From Agrobacterium sp. AGB01 (GTDB lineage: Bacteria > Pseudomonadota > Alphaproteobacteria > Rhizobiales > Rhizobiaceae), in NCBI RefSeq assembly GCF_014851585.1, contig NZ_JACVAB010000001.1:1-64000 (forward strand): a DNA stretch of 64,000 nt, read 5' to 3'. Positions 48,769 through 57,871 of the stretch are shown piece by piece (position 1 is the first letter of the stretch; each line of letters begins with the position of its first letter). The translations under genes and the position numbers were made by a program. The notes beneath the pieces were generated by a model. That model made no database searches. It was given only the letters and a program-made list of their open reading frames with translations, and was not told the DNA's origin.

Positions 48769-49524
48769 TTAGGAGCCGGCCAGAACCGGTTGCTGATCCT
48801 GCTTTTGCGTGGTGTTGTCACGCTGCTCGATCAGCTTTACCCAGGCGCGGGCCAGGGCAAGTCCGGCCACGTCAGCCAGTGTGCCGTTTTGTGCCTTCTG
48901 GTCGAAATAACCGGCCAGCCAACCCGGCGAAATCTTTTCAATACTGTCGGAAAAATTGCTGCGCCAACCCTCAACCACCGAGGTGTCTGCCTCGAAGTGA
49001 AACTGTGTACCGTAGGAGGCGCGGCCAACCCGAAAAGCCTGGTTGATTGCTGCGCCATTGGAGGCTAGCCGCACCGCATCCTGTGGCAATGTAAAACTGT
49101 CATAGTGCCACTGGAAAATACGGAAGTTATCGCCAACACTAGAAAACACTGGATCCCGTCGGCCTTCTTCGTTGACCTCGATATTTTCCCAGCCAAATTC
49201 ACGCGTCACCTTCAGCAGGTTTTCGCCGCCATGGGCACGCGCCAACAACTGGCTGCCGAGACAGATACCGAGAACTGGCTTATCCGCTTCGGTAAAGTCA
49301 CGCATCAATTTCGCAAGTTTGGGCAGGTAGGGATATTTTTCATCGTCTACGGCGCTTTGTTCGCCGCCAAATACCACAAGTGCATCGTGGCTGTCTGTAT
49401 CGTCAGGCAGAGCCTCGCCGAGATAAACGCTGATGACGTCAAGCTCGGCGTTAACCTCGGCCAGGGCGACGCCCACTTGTCCGTGGGGTGTGCCAGCCAT
49501 GTTTTCAATGATTGCGACGCGCAT
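48769..49524 (-). CDS. Class I glutamine amidotransferase-like protein
   Basis: This 251-residue single-domain protein has the triad of class I amidotransferases: C88 (GICLGSQL), H176 and E178 (QFHFEAD). It lacks a synthetase partner domain and resembles GMP-synthase-like GATase proteins, some of which hydrolyse gamma-glutamyl compounds. AGGTAG precedes the ATG. It lies 121 bases downstream of a DoxX gene on the same strand. The natural substrate is unknown. Confidence 0.88.
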   Translation of the reverse strand: MRVAIIENMAGTPHGQVGVALAEVNAELDVISVYLGEALPDDTDSHDALVVFGGEQSAVDDEKYPYLPKLAKLMRDFTEADKPVLGICLGSQLLARAHGGENLLKVTREFGWENIEVNEEGRRDPVFSSVGDNFRIFQWHYDSFTLPQDAVRLASNGAAINQAFRVGRASYGTQFHFEADTSVVEGWRSNFSDSIEKISPGWLAGYFDQKAQNGTLADVAGLALARAWVKLIEQRDNTTQKQDQQPVLAGS

Positions 49525-49645
49525 GAAGTCTACCTGTAAGAAAACCTAACGCGCTAAATTGACCATGCGACTGGACGCTTGACAAGACCAAAGGCAGCGC
49601 TGGCCACCTTTGGTCGGGGCTATTTTTCTGTGTGCCTCAGAAAGA

Positions 49646-50095
49646 TCAGAACACTTTTTTCAGCTTGGCATCCACGGAGTGGCTGTTGCCGCCACGCACT
49701 GCAAAGAACAGGAAGATAGCTGCCCACAGGATCGACTTCTCACTGCCCGCCAAGCCCTCGGCCTTGACGATGCCGTGGAAGTAAACGGTCACAAGCAAAA
49801 CGATAGTTGCGGCAAAGGCCGCAGGGCGAGTGAAAAGACCAATGGCAATTAGAATGCCGCCGAAAAACTCTGTCGCGGCCAGCAAAGGTGACCAGAACAC
49901 ACCGGGATAAAATCCGAGGCTTTCCACCATGCCAACGGCGCGAAAGGGGTCCATGATCTTGCCGTAGCCATGCGTAACAAGAAGAACACCGGCAGCAACA
50001 CGCAGAATGGTTTCAACGATTTGGTGGGTGCTATTATAGACCGGTGCGACAGCCGGAACGATGAGACGCTGCGATGATTGAATATTTTTCGTCAT
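49646..50095 (-). CDS. DoxX-family membrane protein
   Basis: This 149-residue inner-membrane protein has four predicted helices and DoxX features: HGYGKIMDPF after helix 1, ATEFFGGILIAIGLFTRPAA in the middle. DoxX proteins are linked to thiol/redox balance and sulphur metabolism, mostly uncharacterised. ATG at 50095 is preferred over 50107 because GGAG is six bases upstream. It is divergent from the SelW-like gene. Confidence 0.9.
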   Translation of the reverse strand: MTKNIQSSQRLIVPAVAPVYNSTHQIVETILRVAAGVLLVTHGYGKIMDPFRAVGMVESLGFYPGVFWSPLLAATEFFGGILIAIGLFTRPAAFAATIVLLVTVYFHGIVKAEGLAGSEKSILWAAIFLFFAVRGGNSHSVDAKLKKVF

Positions 50096-50225
50096 AAGAA
50101 ACTCCATGAATTGAACATGGTGTTTTCTCTAAAGCTGTATGACGTGAAGACAATCAAGCATCGTATAAAAACATGATTATTATTGTTAATATTTCCGTGA
50201 ACGAGATTTGATGATGGAGAAGCCT

Positions 50226-50537
50226 GTGAACGATACGACCGCCAAACCCCGTGTTGCCATCGTATATTGCACGCAGTGCAATTGGCTGCTGCGATCCGGC
50301 TGGATGGCGCAGGAATTGCTGCAAACCTTTGGTCAGGACCTCGGCGAAGTTGCACTCGTTCCCTCGACGGGTGGCCGTTTTGAGATCACAGTAAATGACA
50401 CTCTTATCTGGGAGCGCAAGCGCGATGGCGGGTTTCCCGGACCCAAAGATCTCAAGCAGCGTATTCGTGACGTGATCGATCCCGAACGTGATCTTGGCCA
50501 TACGGATCGCAAGGCCAATGAGGGATTGGATACCTGA
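50226..50537 (+). CDS. SelT/SelW/SelH-family (Rdx) protein
   Basis: This 103-residue thioredoxin-like protein has the redox motif CTQC (C15, C18) with Cys where animal members have selenocysteine, then GEVALVPSTGGRFEI and WERKRDGGFP, which are typical of the bacterial group. The start is taken as GTG at 50226 with GGAG six bases upstream; ATG at 50211 or 50214 is possible. It converges with hemW, seven bases away, and is divergent from DoxX, also a redox-linked family. Confidence 0.87.
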   Translation: MNDTTAKPRVAIVYCTQCNWLLRSGWMAQELLQTFGQDLGEVALVPSTGGRFEITVNDTLIWERKRDGGFPGPKDLKQRIRDVIDPERDLGHTDRKANEGLDT

Positions 50538-50543
50538 ACTGCC

Positions 50544-51752
50544 TTAAGAGGCCAGGTCTGCAACCACGCTGTCAAGGATCAACATACCTGACGGCGTACA
50601 GCGAATGCGCGAATTGCCGAGACGCTCGACGAAACCATGTTGAATGAGGAAATCTTCGCGGTCCGGGTCCAGTTCACGCCCGGACAGCGACTGCCAGCGC
50701 ACCAGATCGATCCCTTCGCGTAAACGCAGGCCCATCAGCAGCAACTCGTCTGCCTGCTCGTCATAACCCAGCATTTCCTGCTCGATCATGCCGTGGCCTT
50801 GCCGTTCAACCGATTCAAGCCACGCTTCTGGGTTGCGCTCTGTGGCGGTCGCCAGTTTCACCTTGCTTTGCGAAAGGCGTCCGTGTGCGCCGGGACCAAT
50901 GCCAGCATAGTCACCATAACGCCAATAAGTCAGGTTATGGCGGCTTTCAGCGCCGGGGCGGGCATGATTGGAAACTTCATAGGCCGGCATGCCGTGACGG
51001 GCGGTAATCTCCTGCGTTGCCTCGTATAGCACTGCAGAATGCTCACCGTCCGGCACAATCAGTTTTCCGGCCTTGTGCAGCCCGTAAAAGGCTGTGCCTT
51101 CTTCGATTGTCAGCTGATAAAGCGACAGATGGTCCACCGCGTAGGAAATGGCTTCGGCCAGTTCCTTTTCCCACTCTTCCACCGTCTGATTGGGACGGGC
51201 ATAGATCAGGTCAAACGACATGCGTGGGAATATCTCGCGCGCCAGCTTGATGGCTTTCAGCGCATCCGCAACGTCATGCAGACGGCCCAGAAACTTCAGA
51301 TCCCGATCGTTAAGAGCCTGAACACCCATCGACACGCGATTGACGCCCGCGGCCCTGTAGCCGCGGAAGCGTTCAGCCTCGACGCTGGACGGGTTAGCTT
51401 CCATAGTGATTTCAATCCCGTCGGGCACATGCCAGTATTTGGCGATGCCATCAAGAATGGCGCCGACGGTCGAAGGCTCCATGAGGGATGGCGTGCCGCC
51501 ACCCATAAAGATGCTGCTGACGACCTTAGGGCCACCAAGCGAGCGCATGGTCTGCATTTCCTTCAGAAACGCAGCTGTAAAACGCTCCTGATCGACCGGC
51601 TTGTGGCGGACATGACTATTGAAATCGCAGTAAGGACATTTGGCCGCGCAAAATGGCCAATGCACATATATTCCGAAACCGGGTTCCCCGGTATCAGGCA
51701 ATAGAGTAGCACCGGGTGCAGATAGAGTACCGCTCCCGGCGCTGGTCATCAT
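50544..51752 (-). CDS. hemW: Radical SAM haem chaperone HemW
   Basis: This 402-residue radical SAM protein has the Fe-S motif CAAKCPYC (C35, C39, C42) inside IYVHWPFC and the GGGTPSLM segment. HemW was long annotated as coproporphyrinogen III oxidase but acts as a haem chaperone. The ATG overlaps the rdgB stop by four bases (ATGA), so it is the third gene of an rph-rdgB-hemW operon. Confidence 0.95.
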   Translation of the reverse strand: MMTSAGSGTLSAPGATLLPDTGEPGFGIYVHWPFCAAKCPYCDFNSHVRHKPVDQERFTAAFLKEMQTMRSLGGPKVVSSIFMGGGTPSLMEPSTVGAILDGIAKYWHVPDGIEITMEANPSSVEAERFRGYRAAGVNRVSMGVQALNDRDLKFLGRLHDVADALKAIKLAREIFPRMSFDLIYARPNQTVEEWEKELAEAISYAVDHLSLYQLTIEEGTAFYGLHKAGKLIVPDGEHSAVLYEATQEITARHGMPAYEVSNHARPGAESRHNLTYWRYGDYAGIGPGAHGRLSQSKVKLATATERNPEAWLESVERQGHGMIEQEMLGYDEQADELLLMGLRLREGIDLVRWQSLSGRELDPDREDFLIQHGFVERLGNSRIRCTPSGMLILDSVVADLAS

Positions 51753-52393
51753 GCTTCGAGGCAGCTTTCAACAAAAAGCTTGAAGGCGCGGGCACGGTGC
51801 GAAAGTGCAGTCGCGTCGCCTGGCTTCCAGCCATGTTTCTGTTCAGACGGCATTTCACCGAACGTCGTGTCAAAACCTTCCGGCTGGAACACCGGATCGT
51901 AACCGAAACCTGCCGTGCCGCGTGGCGGCCACACAACAGTTCCTTCGATCTCACCACGGAACATTTCCGTGTGACCATCAGGCCAAGCAAGGCACAAAAC
52001 ACTGACGAAGCGGGCGGCACGATCCTTTGGATCTGTCACACCTTTGTCAGCAAGCGCCTTTTCAACCTTTTCCATGGCCATGGCGAAATCGCGCGTACCA
52101 TCGGCGGTTTCTGCCCAATTGGCGGTGTAAACGCCGGGGGCGCCGTCGAGCGCATCAATCACCAGACCGGAGTCATCGGACAGAGCTGGAAGACCAGAAG
52201 CCTTCGCCGAGGCCCGCGCCTTGATCGCAGCATTTTCCTCGAAAGTCGTGCCGGTTTCATCCGGCTCTTCGAAGTTCAGTTCTGCCGCCGACTTTGCCGA
52301 AAAACCGAACGGACCGATCAGCTCGGCAATTTCGGCAATCTTGCCCTTGTTGTGGCTGGCAACGACGATGGTGCGGGTGTCGAGTTTACGCAT
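51749..52393 (-). CDS. rdgB: XTP/dITP pyrophosphatase (RdgB/HAM1)
   Basis: This 214-residue enzyme removes non-canonical purine nucleotides (ITP, XTP) from the pool. It shows the N-terminal [34 protein letters not shown], and [15 protein letters not shown] signatures. It lies between rph and hemW, 14 bases after rph and overlapping hemW by four, the usual operon in this order of bacteria. Confidence 0.97.
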   Translation of the reverse strand: MRKLDTRTIVVASHNKGKIAEIAELIGPFGFSAKSAAELNFEEPDETGTTFEENAAIKARASAKASGLPALSDDSGLVIDALDGAPGVYTANWAETADGTRDFAMAMEKVEKALADKGVTDPKDRAARFVSVLCLAWPDGHTEMFRGEIEGTVVWPPRGTAGFGYDPVFQPEGFDTTFGEMPSEQKHGWKPGDATALSHRARAFKLFVESCLEA

Positions 52394-52407
52394 GTCTTAT
52401 CCGGATC

Positions 52408-53124
52408 TCAGGCGATTGCCTGCTTTTGCAGGGAAACCAGTTCGGCGCAGCCTGTCTTGGCAAGACCGAGCAGCGTCAGGAATTCCTGCTCGCTAAACGG
52501 TGCGCCTTCGGCAGTGCCCTGGATTTCAACGATACCGCCGGAACCGGTAATGACGAAGTTTGCGTCCGTTTCAGCAGACGAATCTTCAAGATAATCGAGA
52601 TCGATAACTGGCTGGTTGGCGAAAATACCGCAGGAAATGGCAGCGATATGGTCTTTGAGAACCTTTTCGACCTTCAGCATGTTGCGGCTTTCCATCCACT
52701 TCAGGCAGTCATGAAGGGCAATCCATGCGCCGGTAATGGAAGCGGTACGGGTACCGCCGTCGGCCTGAATGACGTCGCAATCGATGCTGATCTGGCGTTC
52801 GCCCAGCGCCTGCAGGTCAACGACAGCGCGCAAGGAACGGCCAATAAGGCGCTGGATTTCCTGTGTGCGTCCACCCTGCTTGCCGGATGCAGCTTCGCGC
52901 TTCATGCGTTCATGGGTAGAGCGCGGCAGCATGCCATATTCAGCAGTCACCCAGCCCTTGCCGCTGTTGCGCAGCCATGGTGGGGTCTTTTCTTCCAGGC
53001 TCGCAGTGCAAAGTACATGCGTATCGCCAAACTTGACGAGACAGGAGCCCTCGGCGTGCTTGGAAAAATTGCGCTCGAATGAAACCTTGCGCATCTGGTC
53101 TGTTTTTCTGCCTGACGGCCGCAT
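52408..53124 (-). CDS. rph: Ribonuclease PH
   Basis: This 238-residue phosphorolytic exonuclease trims tRNA 3' ends. It begins [17 protein letters not shown] and contains [36 protein letters not shown] and [20 protein letters not shown], all standard. AGAGGAG precedes the ATG at 53124. It is full length (E. coli K-12's copy is frameshifted; this one is not) and heads the rph-rdgB-hemW operon, divergent from hrcA. Confidence 0.98.
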   Translation of the reverse strand: MRPSGRKTDQMRKVSFERNFSKHAEGSCLVKFGDTHVLCTASLEEKTPPWLRNSGKGWVTAEYGMLPRSTHERMKREAASGKQGGRTQEIQRLIGRSLRAVVDLQALGERQISIDCDVIQADGGTRTASITGAWIALHDCLKWMESRNMLKVEKVLKDHIAAISCGIFANQPVIDLDYLEDSSAETDANFVITGSGGIVEIQGTAEGAPFSEQEFLTLLGLAKTGCAELVSLQKQAIA

Positions 53125-53200
53125 GACGGACTCCTCTTGAATTGGTCGGAGCCTTCTAGTGCCTTTCCCAAGCAATTGGAAGGCTCTGGCCCATCTATCC

Positions 53201-53221
53201 CGGTTTTGCGCCGCAAAACCG
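53201..53221. promoter_or_regulatory. Perfect 21-bp palindrome between rph and hrcA
   Basis: CGGTTTTGCG, one base, CGCAAAACCG. It lies in the divergent promoter region, 77 bases from rph and 78 from hrcA. It is not the CIRCE element. It could be an operator for an unknown regulator or an RNA hairpin in the hrcA leader. Confidence 0.5.
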
Positions 53222-53298
53222 ATCTTGGGAAGTGGAATTTCCGTTTTGCCGAAGGTCGATCAGTGATTATAGTTGATGGTCTCAGGCAATCGACAGAG

Positions 53299-54402
53299 AT
53301 GACGGTCAATATGGGTTTTTCCATTCCGATAGCACAGGATCAATTCGCGTCGCTCGACGAACGTTCGCGCGAAATCTTCCGCCGTATCGTAGAAAGTTAT
53401 CTCGAGACGGGAGAGCCGCTCGGGTCGCGTAACCTGTCGCGGCTTTTGCCCATGTCGCTTTCACCTGCCTCCGTTCGCAATGTGATGAGCGATCTGGAGG
53501 AACTCGGACTTATTTATTCGCCGCATATCAGTGCGGGCCGCCTGCCGACACATTCCGGTCTGCGGTTTTTTGTCGATGCCTTCATGCAGGTCGGAAACTT
53601 GTCTGATGACGAACGCGCCAATATCGATCGGAATATCGCGCCACTGTCCAATCGCGAACAACCCCTGCAGGGAATGATGACGCAGGCCAGCCAAACCCTG
53701 TCGGGCATGTCGCGGGGCGCTGGGCTAGTCATAACCACCAAAAACGATGTGGTCATCAAACATGTCGAGTTCATCCGGCTTGAGCCGTTCAAAGCACTCG
53801 CCATTCTGGTCGGTGAACACAATCAGGTGGAAAACCGTATCATTGATCTGCCGGCCGGCATCACATCTTCGCAGTTGACGGAGGCTGCCAATTTTATCAA
53901 TGCCCACTTGTCCGGGCAGACACTGGATGAACTGCGAAGTGAACTGAATGCGCTGAAATTACAGGTGCAGACCGAACTTGGTACATTGGCGCAGGATCTG
54001 GTGGAACGTGGTCTGGCCGTTTGGGCCGGCGATAGCGAAGAGGGTAAACCCGGCCGTCTTATTGTTCGGGGACGCTCCAATCTGCTGGAAGGGCTTGGCA
54101 GCGAAGAAGATATGGATCGCCTGCGCCTGCTGTTTGACGATCTGGAGCGCAAGGACAATCTGATTGAAATTCTTGATCTGGCTGAAAGCGGGCCGGGGGT
54201 ACGTATTTTTATCGGGGCGGAAAACAAGTTGTTTTCTCTGTCCGGTTCATCGCTGATCGTCGCGCCTTACCGTGATGATGACAATCGCATTGTTGGTGCT
54301 GTTGGCGTTATCGGGCCGACAAGGCTAAACTATTCCCGTATTGTGCCGATGGTCGATTATACGGCACAGTTGATGGGGCGGTTATCGCGAAAACCGCTAT
54401 AG
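53299..54402 (+). CDS. hrcA: Heat-inducible transcription repressor HrcA
   Basis: This 367-residue repressor binds CIRCE elements before groESL (and sometimes dnaK) and is held active by GroEL. It has an N-terminal winged helix (REIFRRIVESYLETGEPLGS, SPASVRNVMSDLEELGL) and GAF-like C-terminal domain ending DYTAQLMGRLSRK. ATG at 53299 or 53311 (MGFSIPIAQD). No CIRCE element stands before it here, so it does not seem to regulate itself. grpE follows after 119 bases. Confidence 0.97.
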   Translation: MTVNMGFSIPIAQDQFASLDERSREIFRRIVESYLETGEPLGSRNLSRLLPMSLSPASVRNVMSDLEELGLIYSPHISAGRLPTHSGLRFFVDAFMQVGNLSDDERANIDRNIAPLSNREQPLQGMMTQASQTLSGMSRGAGLVITTKNDVVIKHVEFIRLEPFKALAILVGEHNQVENRIIDLPAGITSSQLTEAANFINAHLSGQTLDELRSELNALKLQVQTELGTLAQDLVERGLAVWAGDSEEGKPGRLIVRGRSNLLEGLGSEEDMDRLRLLFDDLERKDNLIEILDLAESGPGVRIFIGAENKLFSLSGSSLIVAPYRDDDNRIVGAVGVIGPTRLNYSRIVPMVDYTAQLMGRLSRKPL

Positions 54403-54521
54403 TTAGCTGCCATATTCCTCAACTGACAGTTCTTTGCGCACCGAATGGCGGCTAAGCCTTGATTTTTGCCCGTCAAACATCGATATCGGGCGCAACATCA
54501 AAATTTAATCTGGAGACCGTC

Positions 54522-55172
54522 ATGACCGACGACACGAACAAGACCGGATCTGACGCAAAGCAAGCGGAAACGGCATATGAAGAAACTGTAGCGGACGCTA
54601 CGGTTGATGAAAATTCCGCGCCTGTCGAAGAAACACCTGATCCTTCCGAGGCGCTAAAGGCGGAAAACAACGACCTGCGCGACAAGTTCCTGCGCCTTGC
54701 TGCTGAAATGGACAACCTGCGTCGCCGCACAGAACGCGATGTGAAGGATGCCAAGGCTTATTCGGTGGCTGGTTTTGCCCGCGATATGCTGGCCGTATCG
54801 GATAATCTTCGTCGTGCGCTCGAAGCAATTCCTGCCGAGCTGAAGGAAAATGCTGAAGCCGGCATTGCAGGTCTTATCGAAGGCGTTGAAATGACCGAGC
54901 GTTCGATGCTTTCGACCCTTGAACGCCACGGTGTTCGCAAGATCGAAGCGGAAGGTGAAAAGTTCGACCCGAACTTCCACCAGGCGATGTTTGAAATTCC
55001 AAACCCTGCGGTTCCCAACAATACGGTTGTTCAGGTCGTTCAGGCAGGCTTCACCATTGGTGACCGTGTTCTGCGTCCTGCCATGGTTGGTGTTGCCAAG
55101 GGTGGCCCAAAGGGTGAAGCCGCAGCAGGGGCTGAGCCAGGGACTGGCAGCCTGAATGAAAAAGATGCGTGA
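54522..55172 (+). CDS. grpE: Nucleotide exchange factor GrpE
   Basis: This 216-residue protein releases ADP from DnaK. An acidic disordered N-terminus (about 45 residues) leads into the long coiled coil ([21 protein letters not shown]) and a beta-domain with [15 protein letters not shown] and [24 protein letters not shown] at 54522 follows TGGAG. dnaK and dnaJ are not nearby. A terminator follows. Confidence 0.98.
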   Translation: MTDDTNKTGSDAKQAETAYEETVADATVDENSAPVEETPDPSEALKAENNDLRDKFLRLAAEMDNLRRRTERDVKDAKAYSVAGFARDMLAVSDNLRRALEAIPAELKENAEAGIAGLIEGVEMTERSMLSTLERHGVRKIEAEGEKFDPNFHQAMFEIPNPAVPNNTVVQVVQAGFTIGDRVLRPAMVGVAKGGPKGEAAAGAEPGTGSLNEKDA

Positions 55173-55200
55173 TCTCTGATCACCAGCGTTTGAAACTTTT

Positions 55201-55228
55201 AAACCCCGGTCATCAACCGGGGTTTTTT
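55201..55228 (+). terminator. Rho-independent terminator of grpE
   Basis: A 10-bp stem (AAACCCCGGT/ACCGGGGTTT) with a 5-nt loop runs into TTTTTT, 28 bases after grpE. Confidence 0.92.
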
Positions 55229-55232
55229 AGTG

Positions 55233-56378
55233 TCAGGATCGGGAGAATTGCCGATCCAGCCAATCAAAGGCGTAGTCCTGCTGCTCGGCCTCGAAAACAT
55301 GGGCGCCGGGCCAGATTTTGCTGTCCAGACAGTCTGCACGCTGCCATGCAGCCCATACATCCCCCATTTTTTGCAAAGCTTCAGTGACGGAGCTGACGGG
55401 AAAAAGCCTGTCTTCCTTGCCGGCAAAGACCAGTATGGGCCGCGGTGCCACAAGGCTTGCAACATCGGGATAATCCAGAAACTGCATAAGGCCCGGATGG
55501 GTCATGTGCCAAGCAGAACCACCACGCAGCTGGTTGTTACCCGGCACCATCAGACTCTTTGCTGTGGCCATCCAGTTCACCGCCACCGTCGCGGTGATAG
55601 TGTCGGTCAGAGCTGCAGCCTGCCAGGCGCGGAATGCGCCCATGGAAAACCCTGCTGATGCGATTTGTTGTTTGTTCACCGCAGGCAGACTGGCCAAAAA
55701 TTCTGCGGTGCGGGTGTCCTCAAGCGCCATCAGACCGGCAAGGGAACTCCCCATATTGGCAAAATTGGCCGCCAGCGCCTGCTGTCCATCATACGTCAAC
55801 GGCCCGCGATCGCCCCAGCCGAGTGCGTCAACTGCCAGCACGACATAACCGCGGCGTGCCAACTCGTCACCGGGAAACCTTCCTGAAAAATGTCTATCTG
55901 CCCACCCTTGTGCGGAGTGCAGCTTATCTGGATCATCCCAAGGCGAAATTAGTTTTTCTTTGCCGATATCGAATTTGGAACCATGGTCATGGTAAAAAAC
56001 AGTTGCCGGAAATGGTCCCTTGCCCTGGGGTAACAAGAGCAAGCCAATAACCCGGCTGTCGCGCGTCAGGTTGAACGCAATCTTCCGGGCAATAAAATCA
56101 CCACGGTCGATTTCATCGACAATTTCGGGATCAAAACCAGTTCTGTCTGGTGTCTGCCAAGTGAGTTCCCAGATCTTTGCTCGAGCTCGAGCCTTCCACT
56201 CCTCGAGATCGCTGACCTCAGGCGTCCATGCCATTGAATAGGTCAGTCGCTGTTTCAGTCGCTCACTGAAAACCGGCAGGTGGTCTCCGGTTACACCGGT
56301 CATTTGCACATCAGGCATCTGATCGAGGTCAAATGAACAGTCATCACCAACGCTGGCCCCACGCTTTTCCGGCTCCAT
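55233..56378 (-). CDS. Alpha/beta hydrolase (acetyl-xylan-esterase-like)
   Basis: This 381-residue protein without a signal peptide has an alpha/beta hydrolase core from about residue 100: VFYHDHGSKFDIGKEKL, ARRGYVVLAVDALGWGDRG, nucleophile SAGFSMGAF (about S245), and late VFAGKEDRLFP and PGAHVFE with the other catalytic residues. It resembles the large dienelactone hydrolase/acetyl-xylan esterase family (Abhydrolase_7). ATG at 56378 is favoured because GGAGG lies just upstream; 56402 is an alternative. It converges with grpE. Substrate unknown, perhaps an acylated sugar. Confidence 0.83.
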   Translation of the reverse strand: MEPEKRGASVGDDCSFDLDQMPDVQMTGVTGDHLPVFSERLKQRLTYSMAWTPEVSDLEEWKARARAKIWELTWQTPDRTGFDPEIVDEIDRGDFIARKIAFNLTRDSRVIGLLLLPQGKGPFPATVFYHDHGSKFDIGKEKLISPWDDPDKLHSAQGWADRHFSGRFPGDELARRGYVVLAVDALGWGDRGPLTYDGQQALAANFANMGSSLAGLMALEDTRTAEFLASLPAVNKQQIASAGFSMGAFRAWQAAALTDTITATVAVNWMATAKSLMVPGNNQLRGGSAWHMTHPGLMQFLDYPDVASLVAPRPILVFAGKEDRLFPVSSVTEALQKMGDVWAAWQRADCLDSKIWPGAHVFEAEQQDYAFDWLDRQFSRS

Positions 56379-56511
56379 GCATCCTCCGTCATCAGCGCTC
56401 ACGTCTGATGACGGTTGATTTACCGCATGGAATGAAAAATCGGAATTGATTTTAAGGGGGATTATTAAAGCAGGTCGCTGTTGATAGACTGCTGCACGCC
56501 GTCGTGCAGCC

Positions 56512-56973
56512 TCAAGCGGCGTTGGCCTGCTCTTGGTTCAGGAAGGCATATATTGCCGTGTCCGAATCGGTTGCACGCAGCTTGGCAACTAGATCCTGGT
56601 CGCGCAGAACGCGGGCAATGCGTGAGAGGGCTTTCAGGTGGTCAGCACCTGCACCTTCAGGCGCCAGCAGCAAAAACACCAGATCAACAGGCTGGTCGTC
56701 AAGCGCCTCGAAATCCACGGGGCTTTCCAGACGTGCAAATACACCGACGATCGATGAAATGCTTTCGAGTTTGCCGTGCGGAATGGCAATGCCATGTCCA
56801 ACACCGGTGGAACCAAGCCGTTCCCGTTGCAGAATGACGTCAAATACCTCGCGTTCCGGAACACCTGTAATCCGGGATGCCTTTGCAGCAAGTTCCTGGA
56901 GAAGCTGTTTCTTGGAATTTACCTTGAGGGCGGGGATAATCGCATCTTGTTGCAGCAGGTCTGCCAATGCCAT
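56512..56973 (-). CDS. ptsN: Nitrogen PTS protein EIIA(Ntr)
   Basis: This 153-residue regulatory PTS protein has the phosphorylated His in GIAIPHGK (H66). It belongs to the PtsP-NPr-EIIANtr relay, which links nitrogen and carbon status to potassium transport and stress responses. ATG at 56973 follows AAGGAAG; a longer reading from 57030 is unlikely. It is the last gene of the rpoN-hpf-ptsN series, the usual order in proteobacteria. Confidence 0.96.
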   Translation of the reverse strand: MALADLLQQDAIIPALKVNSKKQLLQELAAKASRITGVPEREVFDVILQRERLGSTGVGHGIAIPHGKLESISSIVGVFARLESPVDFEALDDQPVDLVFLLLAPEGAGADHLKALSRIARVLRDQDLVAKLRATDSDTAIYAFLNQEQANAA

Positions 56974-57045
56974 TTCGTCTTCCTTTGTATCACCGGAGTG
57001 ATTGGCGGGCGTGGTGACCACGTCCGCCAAACGTATTCCGACTGT

Positions 57046-57621
57046 TCAACCCTTTATCGCGGCTGCATCAATCCAGCCGATATTACCGTCGTGACGACGA
57101 TAAACGATATTGAGGTATTCGGTTCCCGGGCTGCGGAAAAGCAGGACCGGTTCGTCTGTCATATCAAGTGCCATCACGGCATTTGCCACAGACATGGTTT
57201 TAATCTGTTTCGAGCTTTCCGCGACAATTGTTGGCGCGTAATCGTCCGGCACTTCATCATCTTCATCCGGAACGGCGTCCATAACCGTATAAGGAATTTC
57301 CTCGAAGGAAGGGACGTGCCCACCAGCATGGTGGTCTCTCAGTTTGCGCTTGTAGCGTCGAAGCCTCTTTTCGATTCGGGCCGCTGCTGCGTCGAAGCTG
57401 CCTTGCGGCTCGTTTGCTTCTCCCGCAGCATGAAGAACCACTCCGGTGTCCAGATGCAGCTTGCAGTCGCACGAAAAATGGGACGTCGATTTCTGAACAG
57501 TAACTTGAGCAGAATACCCCCCATCGAAATATTTCGTAACCGCCAAGCCGACCGCATCCTCGATCCTTTGACGGAACGATTCACCTATCTCCATATGCTT
57601 ACCAGATACACGCACACTCAT
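57046..57621 (-). CDS. hpf: Ribosome hibernation promoting factor, long form
   Basis: This 191-residue protein has the S30AE domain (residues 1-100) and a C-terminal dimerisation domain (about 130-191; VLLFRSPGTEYLNIVYRRHDG). Long HPF alone joins 70S ribosomes into inactive 100S dimers in stationary phase. AAGGAAA precedes the ATG. It lies between rpoN and ptsN, with 250 bases to rpoN, enough for its own promoter. Confidence 0.96.
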   Translation of the reverse strand: MSVRVSGKHMEIGESFRQRIEDAVGLAVTKYFDGGYSAQVTVQKSTSHFSCDCKLHLDTGVVLHAAGEANEPQGSFDAAAARIEKRLRRYKRKLRDHHAGGHVPSFEEIPYTVMDAVPDEDDEVPDDYAPTIVAESSKQIKTMSVANAVMALDMTDEPVLLFRSPGTEYLNIVYRRHDGNIGWIDAAAIKG

Positions 57622-57871
57622 GGAATTTTCCTTTTTGTAGTGATTTGCGAATACCAGCTTACGTCAAGCCACGCGCTCATCCAAGCGATTCCAGACCTCT
57701 TTGGCCTTGCTGCGGCGTTCTGCCTTTCGATTAAGGGAGTTTGTTCGTCTCGATCATCCCGTAAAGGTGCGCGCTTCTACTCTTGGGGCAATCAGGAGTC
57801 AATGCTACCAAAGGCGGCTGGAGGCATATATTTACGGTTCGTTAATGTGCTGTCGGTGGCAAACGGCGCCC

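Noticed and set aside
53125-53298. CIRCE element before hrcA
   Set aside because: Looked for TTAGCACTC-N9-GAGTGCTAA and did not find it; only an unrelated palindrome is present.
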